Positions 50,543-54,790 of a stretch of 54,790 bases of DNA are shown here, in pieces; the stretch's first letter is position 1, and every line of letters begins with the position of its first letter. The stretch covers positions 2,164 to 56,953 of the forward strand of contig DBYZ01000001.1 in the NCBI GenBank assembly GCA_002311655.1. Reading direction: 5' to 3'. Made by a program: the position numbers and the translations under genes. This stretch comes from Bacteroidales bacterium UBA1173. Lineage in GTDB: Bacteria; Bacteroidota; Bacteroidia; Bacteroidales; F082. The notes beneath the pieces are model-generated. The model did no database searches, was not told the DNA's origin, and saw nothing but the letters and a program-made list of their open reading frames with translations.

Positions 50543-50941
50543 TTATGATACATAGCACAACACTTCGCCTCCGATATGGAGATTGCGGGCTTCCTTATCT
50601 GTCATAATGCCTCTTGAGGTCGAGATGATGGCGATGCCAAGACCGTTCATGACTCTCGGGAGGTTTTCTGAGTCAGCATACTGACGGAGACCTGGGCGTG
50701 AAACGCGGTCAATGTTCATGATAGCTGGCTGTTTGGTAACAGGGTGGTATTTAAGAGCGATCTTAATAGTACCTTGTGGGCCTTCTTCTTCGAACTTATA
50801 GTTAAGGATATAGCCTTTTTCGAAGAGGATCTTGGTGATAGCCTTCTTCACATTTGAAGCAGGGACTTCCACGATTCTATGTTTAGCGTTGACGGCATTG
50901 CGTAAACGTGTCAAAAAATCTGCTATAGGGTCTGTAATCAT
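50543..50941 (-). CDS. rpsH: Ribosomal protein S8
   Basis: 132 residues. MITDPIADFLTRLRNAVNAK, the central RVSRPGLRQYADSENLPRVM, and the signature GLGIAIISTSRGIMTDKEAR. Between rplF and rpsN. Confidence 0.98.
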   Translation of the reverse strand: MITDPIADFLTRLRNAVNAKHRIVEVPASNVKKAITKILFEKGYILNYKFEEEGPQGTIKIALKYHPVTKQPAIMNIDRVSRPGLRQYADSENLPRVMNGLGIAIISTSRGIMTDKEARNLHIGGEVLCYVS

Positions 50942-50962
50942 AGTTTTAATCCTTTTAATTAA

Positions 50963-51232
50963 TTACCAACTTGCTTTTTTAACACCTGGGATCAAGCCTT
51001 TGAGGGCCATTTCACGGAAGTTGATACGTGAGATGCCGAACTGACGCATATAACCTTTTGGACGTCCTGTAAGCTGACAACGATTGTGTACGCGGATTGG
51101 TGAAGCGTTTCTTGGAAGCTTCTGGAGACCTACGTAGTCGCCTGCCTCTTTAAGAGCAGCACGTTTCTCTGCGTATTTCTCTACCATCGCCATTCTCTTG
51201 CGCTCGCGCGCTTTCATTGATTCTTTTGCCAT
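50963..51232 (-). CDS. rpsN: Ribosomal protein S14 (long, zinc-free form)
   Basis: 89 residues. MAKESMKARERKRMAMVEKY start and RNRCQLTGRP-type core (here VHNRCQLTGRPKGYMRQFGI, SRINFRE). One cysteine only, so no zinc ribbon; this is the usual long variant. Confidence 0.98.
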   Translation of the reverse strand: MAKESMKARERKRMAMVEKYAEKRAALKEAGDYVGLQKLPRNASPIRVHNRCQLTGRPKGYMRQFGISRINFREMALKGLIPGVKKASW

Positions 51233-51238
51233 ATCTTA

Positions 51239-51796
51239 CTATTTTTTCTGGTTTTTAAATGGAAGACCAAACTGTTTCAACAAGGCCATTGCTTCCTTGT
51301 CGGTGTTCGCTGATGTGACGAAAGTGATATCCATACCGTTGATCTTATTGACTTTGTCCATATCGATCTCTGGGAAGATGATCTGCTCGCTCACGCCGAA
51401 GCTGTAGTTGCCGCGGCCGTCGAAGCCTTTGTCGTTAATACCTCTGAAGTCACGAACACGTGGAAGGGCGACAGCGACTAAGCGTTCGAGAAATTCGTAC
51501 ATCTTGTCACCGCGCAACGTCACGCGCACGCCGATCGGGTTACCACGACGAAGCTTGAAGTTAGAAACGTCGTGTCTAGAAATTGTCGGAACGGCTTTTT
51601 GTCCGGTGATAGCTGTCATTTCCTCTACACCATAGTCAATCAGTTTCTTATCGGCAAGAGCTGCACCGATACCCTGATTGAGCGAAATTTTCAAAAGCCG
51701 TGGAACCTGCATCACGGATTTGTAGTTGAATTCCTTCATCAACGCAGGCACGATTTCGCTCTTATACTGTTCTCTGAGTTTGGGTTGATAGTTCAT
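51239..51796 (-). CDS. rplE: Ribosomal protein L5
   Basis: 185 residues, 5S rRNA-binding. KISLNQGIGAALADKKLIDY, RGNPIGVRVTLRGDKMYEFL, RDFRGINDKGFDGRGNYSFG, EQIIFPEIDMDKV. Its start overlaps the rplX stop by 1 base. Confidence 0.98.
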   Translation of the reverse strand: MNYQPKLREQYKSEIVPALMKEFNYKSVMQVPRLLKISLNQGIGAALADKKLIDYGVEEMTAITGQKAVPTISRHDVSNFKLRRGNPIGVRVTLRGDKMYEFLERLVAVALPRVRDFRGINDKGFDGRGNYSFGVSEQIIFPEIDMDKVNKINGMDITFVTSANTDKEAMALLKQFGLPFKNQKK

Positions 51797-52113
51797 TATT
51801 TAATAACCTCCCCTGATTTTTTTGAATAACGGATTGATTTTCCTTGTTCATCTTTTTTACGACCGATGCGGCCGGCTTTACCGTCCTTGTCGCACACCAT
51901 GATGTTGCTGACATGGATGGAAGCTTCTTTCTTTACGATACCACCTTTAGGGTTCTCGGTATTCGGCTTGGTGTGTTTTGACACCAGGTTGACACCGTCA
52001 ACGATAGCGCGCTGTTTTTCAACGTCGACGCTAAGCACTGTACCTTTCTTGCCCTTCTGGGTTCCGGCGATAACCACTACGCTGTCGCCTTTCTTTACGA
52101 ACATTTTACTCAT
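51796..52113 (-). CDS. rplX: Ribosomal protein L24
   Basis: 105 residues with a KOW motif: KKGDSVVVIAGTQKGKKGTV, followed by VDGVNLVSKHTKPNTENPKG. Assembly initiator of the 50S. Overlaps rplE by 1 base. Confidence 0.98.
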   Translation of the reverse strand: MSKMFVKKGDSVVVIAGTQKGKKGTVLSVDVEKQRAIVDGVNLVSKHTKPNTENPKGGIVKKEASIHVSNIMVCDKDGKAGRIGRKKDEQGKSIRYSKKSGEVIK

Positions 52114-52132
52114 AGCTTTTTTCCTTTCTTAA

Positions 52133-52501
52133 TTAGAGTACCTCAGGTGCAAGAGATACGATTTTCATATACTGTTTCTCACGCAACTCTCTGGCTACTG
52201 GTCCAAAGATACGAGTTCCTAACATTTCGCCTTGTCCATTGAGAAGGACGCATGCGTTATCGTCGAAGCGGATGTATGATCCGTCAGGACGGCGTGTTTC
52301 CTTCTTTGTGCGGACTACGACTGCCTTTACTACTGAACCCTTCTTCACGTTACCGCTTGGAAGAGCGTCTTTTACTGAAACCACGATGACGTCGCCGATA
52401 CGGGCATAACGTTTTTTGGTTCCGCCTAATACTCTGATGCAGAGCACTTCCTTTGCACCGCTATTGTCGGCTACTGCAAGTCTTGATTCTTGTTGTAACA
52501 T
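52133..52501 (-). CDS. rplN: Ribosomal protein L14
   Basis: 122 residues, standard length. MLQQESRLAVADNSGAKEVL, CIRVLGG, RPDGSYIRFDDNACVLLNGQ, GTRIFGPVARELREKQYMKI. Shares 1 base with rpsQ. Confidence 0.98.
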   Translation of the reverse strand: MLQQESRLAVADNSGAKEVLCIRVLGGTKKRYARIGDVIVVSVKDALPSGNVKKGSVVKAVVVRTKKETRRPDGSYIRFDDNACVLLNGQGEMLGTRIFGPVARELREKQYMKIVSLAPEVL

Positions 52502-52755
52502 TACTTGGCCCTTTCTATTATTTCAACGAGTCTCCAACGTTTGTTCTTGCTCAAAGGACGGGTCTCCATGATGCGCACTGTGTCACCAATGTTGCATTCA
52601 TTGTTCTCGTCATGTGCGAAGAAACGTGTTGATTTCTTAACGAATTTACCGTAAATCGGGTGTTTTGTACGACGTTCAATCACAACGACGATCGTCTTGT
52701 CCATCTTATTGCTGGCTACTACACCGATTCTCTCTTTTCTAAGATTTCTTTCCAT
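52501..52755 (-). CDS. rpsQ: Ribosomal protein S17
   Basis: 84 residues, OB fold. RKERIGVVASNKMDKTIVVV, KHPIYGKFVKKSTRFFAHDE, IGDTVRIMETRPLSKNKRWR. Between rpmC and rplN. Confidence 0.98.
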   Translation of the reverse strand: MERNLRKERIGVVASNKMDKTIVVVIERRTKHPIYGKFVKKSTRFFAHDENNECNIGDTVRIMETRPLSKNKRWRLVEIIERAK

Positions 52756-52776
52756 TTTAATTCCTTTCGTCGTTTA

Positions 52777-52983
52777 TTATTTAACGTTCTGTTCTGCATT
52801 CTGACGCTTTGTGAGCTCTGTCAGCATGCGTGCGATCTGTTTGCGGGTTGCGCTGATTTTGTTCGGATTATCCAATGGAGAAACTGCGTGTTGCATTTTC
52901 ATCTTGACATACTGTTCGCGAGCTGCGTCAATACGTTCCATCAGATCAGCAGTGCTTAATTCATTGATAGCTTCTTTCTTCAT
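52777..52983 (-). CDS. rpmC: Ribosomal protein L29
   Basis: 68 residues, helical hairpin. MKKEAINELSTADLMERIDA, PNKISATRKQIARMLTELTK. Located at the tunnel exit of the ribosome; between rplP and rpsQ. Confidence 0.96.
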   Translation of the reverse strand: MKKEAINELSTADLMERIDAAREQYVKMKMQHAVSPLDNPNKISATRKQIARMLTELTKRQNAEQNVK

Positions 52984-52998
52984 GATGCTTACTGTTTT

Positions 52999-53418
52999 TT
53001 ATTCGACATAATCTCTTCTAACCACAAACTTAGTTGCTACAGGAAGCTTTTGAGCGGCTAAGCGGAGTGCCTCTCTTGCGACTTCTAACGGCACGCCCGC
53101 AGCTTCGAAAAGCATATGACCTGGAGTTACGCGAGCTACGAAGTACTCGACGTCTCCCTTACCTTTACCCATACGAACCTCGAGAGGCTTCTTGGTGATA
53201 GGTTTGTCAGGGAATATTCTGATCCAAATCTGTCCTTCACGTTTCATGTGACGTGTGACAGCTTGACGTGCAGCCTCAATCTGGCGTGCTGTGATCAGGT
53301 GTTCCTCAAGTGTTTTAATACCAAAAGTACCGAAGGCGAGTTCATGGCCGCGGTGTGCGTTGCCTTTCATCTTGCCCTTCTGAGGTCTTCTGTATCTTGT
53401 TCTTTTAGGTTGTAACAT
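52999..53418 (-). CDS. rplP: Ribosomal protein L16
   Basis: 139 residues. MLQPKRTRYRRPQKGKMKGN, WIRIFPDKPITKKPLEVRMG, KGDVEYFVARVTPGHMLFEA. Near the peptidyl-transferase A site. 21 bases after rpsC. Confidence 0.98.
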   Translation of the reverse strand: MLQPKRTRYRRPQKGKMKGNAHRGHELAFGTFGIKTLEEHLITARQIEAARQAVTRHMKREGQIWIRIFPDKPITKKPLEVRMGKGKGDVEYFVARVTPGHMLFEAAGVPLEVAREALRLAAQKLPVATKFVVRRDYVE

Positions 53419-53439
53419 CTCTTATCTTTTTTTAATCTA

Positions 53440-54174
53440 TTACTTTGTAGTACGTTTATTACGACGTGGGGCGCCACCTTGTGGTTTGCCAGCGTTGCCA
53501 CCTTTCTTAGGTGCAGCTGCTGCTGTGGTGGTAGGCACCAGTTCCGGACGACCGTAGACCTCACCTTTGCAGATCCACACCTTAATACCGATGCGGCCGT
53601 ATGATGTGTGAGCCTCTACGAGAGAGTAGTCGATGTCAGCGCGCAGTGTATGCAGCGGAATACGACCTTCCTTGTATGTTTCCTGACGAGCCATTTCAGC
53701 ACCACCGACACGGCCTGATGCGATGACCTTGATACCTTCGGCACCAATTCTCATTGTATCTGACACGGCCTTCTTGATAGCGCGGCGGAATGACACGCGG
53801 CCTTCAATTTGCTTTGCGATTGAACTTGCGACGATGAATGCGTCGAGTTCTGGTCTCTTGATCTCGCTGATGTTGATCTGAATCTCCTTGCCGATGAGCT
53901 TCTTCATCTCTTCCTTCAACTTGTCGACCTCTGTACCACCTTTACCGATGATGACACCCGGACGAGCTGTGAAGATAGTGACTGTGACGAGCTTTATCGA
54001 ACGCTCGATACCGATTTTTGAGATACTAGCCTTGCCGAGACGAGCGGTAAGATACTTACGGATCTTATCGTCTTCACCGATGTTCTTGGCTGTTTCTTTT
54101 CCACAGTACCAGTTTGAGTCCCAACCTTTGATGACTCCGAGTCTTAAACCTATTGGATGAGTTTTCTGTCCCAT
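53440..54174 (-). CDS. rpsC: Ribosomal protein S3
   Basis: 244 residues. MGQKTHPIGLRLGVIKGWDS, KH domain FTARPGVIIGKGGTEVDKLK, and C-terminal GRVGGAEMARQETYKEGRIP, TSYGRIGIKVWICKGEVYGR. A basic Gly/Ala-rich tail of about 35 residues (APKKGGNAGKPQGGAPRRNK) extends beyond the usual end, as in other Bacteroidota. Confidence 0.98.
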   Translation of the reverse strand: MGQKTHPIGLRLGVIKGWDSNWYCGKETAKNIGEDDKIRKYLTARLGKASISKIGIERSIKLVTVTIFTARPGVIIGKGGTEVDKLKEEMKKLIGKEIQINISEIKRPELDAFIVASSIAKQIEGRVSFRRAIKKAVSDTMRIGAEGIKVIASGRVGGAEMARQETYKEGRIPLHTLRADIDYSLVEAHTSYGRIGIKVWICKGEVYGRPELVPTTTAAAAPKKGGNAGKPQGGAPRRNKRTTK

Positions 54175-54185
54175 TGTAATCTTAA

Positions 54186-54623
54186 TTAATTCTTTTCTTC
54201 AACATTAGCTTCTGCTGCATTCATTTCTGCAAGTCTGCTATCGACGATGATAGTGACGTGGTTAGAACGTTTGCGGATGCGGTGTGCACGACCCTGTGGG
54301 GCTGGCTGAATACGCTTCAGTGTGCGGCCTTCATCAACAAATATCTCTTTTACGTACAGGTTGGCGTCTTCAATACGCTTACCCTCGTTCTTAGCTTCCC
54401 AGTTGGCGATTGCAGAGCGGAGTAATTTGTACACCGGCTTTGCAGCTGCTTTAGGTGAGTATAATAAGGCATGCAGTGCAAGTTCCACTTTCATTCCTCT
54501 GATCATATCAGCGACCAAACGCATCTTGCGTGGTGAAGTAGGGATATCATTGTATTTTGCAATGGCGACCTGCTTCTTAGCTGCTTTTCTAGCTTCTGCT
54601 GTATTATGTTTTCTTGCTCCCAT
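54186..54623 (-). CDS. rplV: Ribosomal protein L22
   Basis: 145 residues. Core from YNDIPTSPRKMRLVADMIRG through ALLYSPKAAAKPVYKLLRSA to IQPAPQGRAHRIRKRSNHVT, with a short Glu/Ala tail. N-terminal 25 residues (MGARKHNTAEARKAAKKQVA) are basic and somewhat longer than in E. coli. Confidence 0.97.
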   Translation of the reverse strand: MGARKHNTAEARKAAKKQVAIAKYNDIPTSPRKMRLVADMIRGMKVELALHALLYSPKAAAKPVYKLLRSAIANWEAKNEGKRIEDANLYVKEIFVDEGRTLKRIQPAPQGRAHRIRKRSNHVTIIVDSRLAEMNAAEANVEEKN

Positions 54624-54631
54624 AGTACTTA

Positions 54632-54790
54632 TTATTTATCTTTTCTGTTACCGGCGTGGCCTCTGAAGGTACGTGTTGGTGCGAACTCGCCGAGTTTGTG
54701 TCCAACCATGTTCTCAGTCACGTAAACCGGGATGAATTTATTACCGTTGTGAACAGCGATGGTTTGTCCAACGAAATCAGGTGAAATCAT
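54632..54790 (-). CDS. rpsS: Ribosomal protein S19 (C-terminal part, cut by window edge)
   Basis: The last 52 residues are visible: ISPDFVGQTIAVHNGNKFIP, VYVTENMVGHKLGEFAPTRT, FRGHAGNRKDK, stop at 54632-54634. The ATG at the window edge is an internal methionine of S19, not the start. It is 8 bases upstream of rplV, the standard S10-operon order. Confidence 0.95.
   Translation of the reverse strand: MISPDFVGQTIAVHNGNKFIPVYVTENMVGHKLGEFAPTRTFRGHAGNRKDK

Overview
The window reads as a chromosomal segment of an anaerobic Bacteroidota, most likely an uncultured Bacteroidales. This rests on: type IX secretion genes (porV, two porU, gldJ), promoters of the Bacteroidota form TAnnTTTG with an upstream TTG/TTTG, a cysteine-poor 38-residue L36, extended L17 and S3 tails, a lipoprotein-type Omp85 (TamL-like), and an HndB/HydB-type [FeFe]-hydrogenase locus. 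No tRNA, rRNA, CRISPR array, insertion sequence or phage gene was recognised. Species and database novelty cannot be judged from the sequence alone.

Layout. 1-2.0 kb (minus): HydB (cut by the left edge), HndB and QueH. 2.1-6.2 kb (plus): a divergent hydrogenase-associated regulatory operon of two DRTGG-like proteins, a PHP phosphoesterase-like protein, two GHKL ATPase-fold proteins and a cluster-rich sensory-type [FeFe]-hydrogenase-like protein. 6.2-7.9 kb: pepD and rpmH. 8.0-20 kb: a secreted C25 (gingipain-like) protease, a two-gene surface-protein module, porV and two tandem porU-type genes. 20-24 kb: gldJ, murF, anmK. 24-31.1 kb (minus): fabH-fabF-fabZ-etfB-acpP-etfA-acyl-CoA dehydrogenase-fabG. 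31.1-31.36 kb: seven direct repeats of TGTGACGAA with 20-21 base period, next to a membrane-bound LytTR regulator. 32.3-39.2 kb (plus): exbB-exbD-tonB, folC, a TamL-like Omp85 lipoprotein, a RecD-like helicase. 39.2-42.4 kb (minus): eno and a second copy of the two-gene surface-protein module, preceded by four direct repeats with exact 21-base period. 42.7-54.8 kb (minus): the rpsS-to-rplQ ribosomal superoperon with secY, map, infA and rpoA.

How the genes work together. The most striking unit is the fab/etf operon: it encodes initiation, elongation, ketoreduction, dehydration and carrier protein of a type II fatty-acid synthase, but in place of a recognised enoyl reductase it has an acyl-CoA dehydrogenase with an EtfAB pair carrying bifurcation-type motifs. 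I infer a flavin/ETF-linked reduction (or oxidation) step on acyl-ACP. Its promoter region is shared with a LytTR regulator and filled with two-helical-turn repeats that look like that regulator's sites. The second theme is type IX secretion: two PorU sortase candidates, PorV, GldJ and a C25 cargo with a sorting domain lie within 14 kb. The third is hydrogen metabolism, where a probable sensor (catalytic-site residues replaced but all H-cluster cysteines kept) is encoded divergently from hydrogenase subunits. A recurrent background signal is heptamer-periodic repeat DNA at four gene boundaries, and a short GTCATT...GCGAAG element at two.
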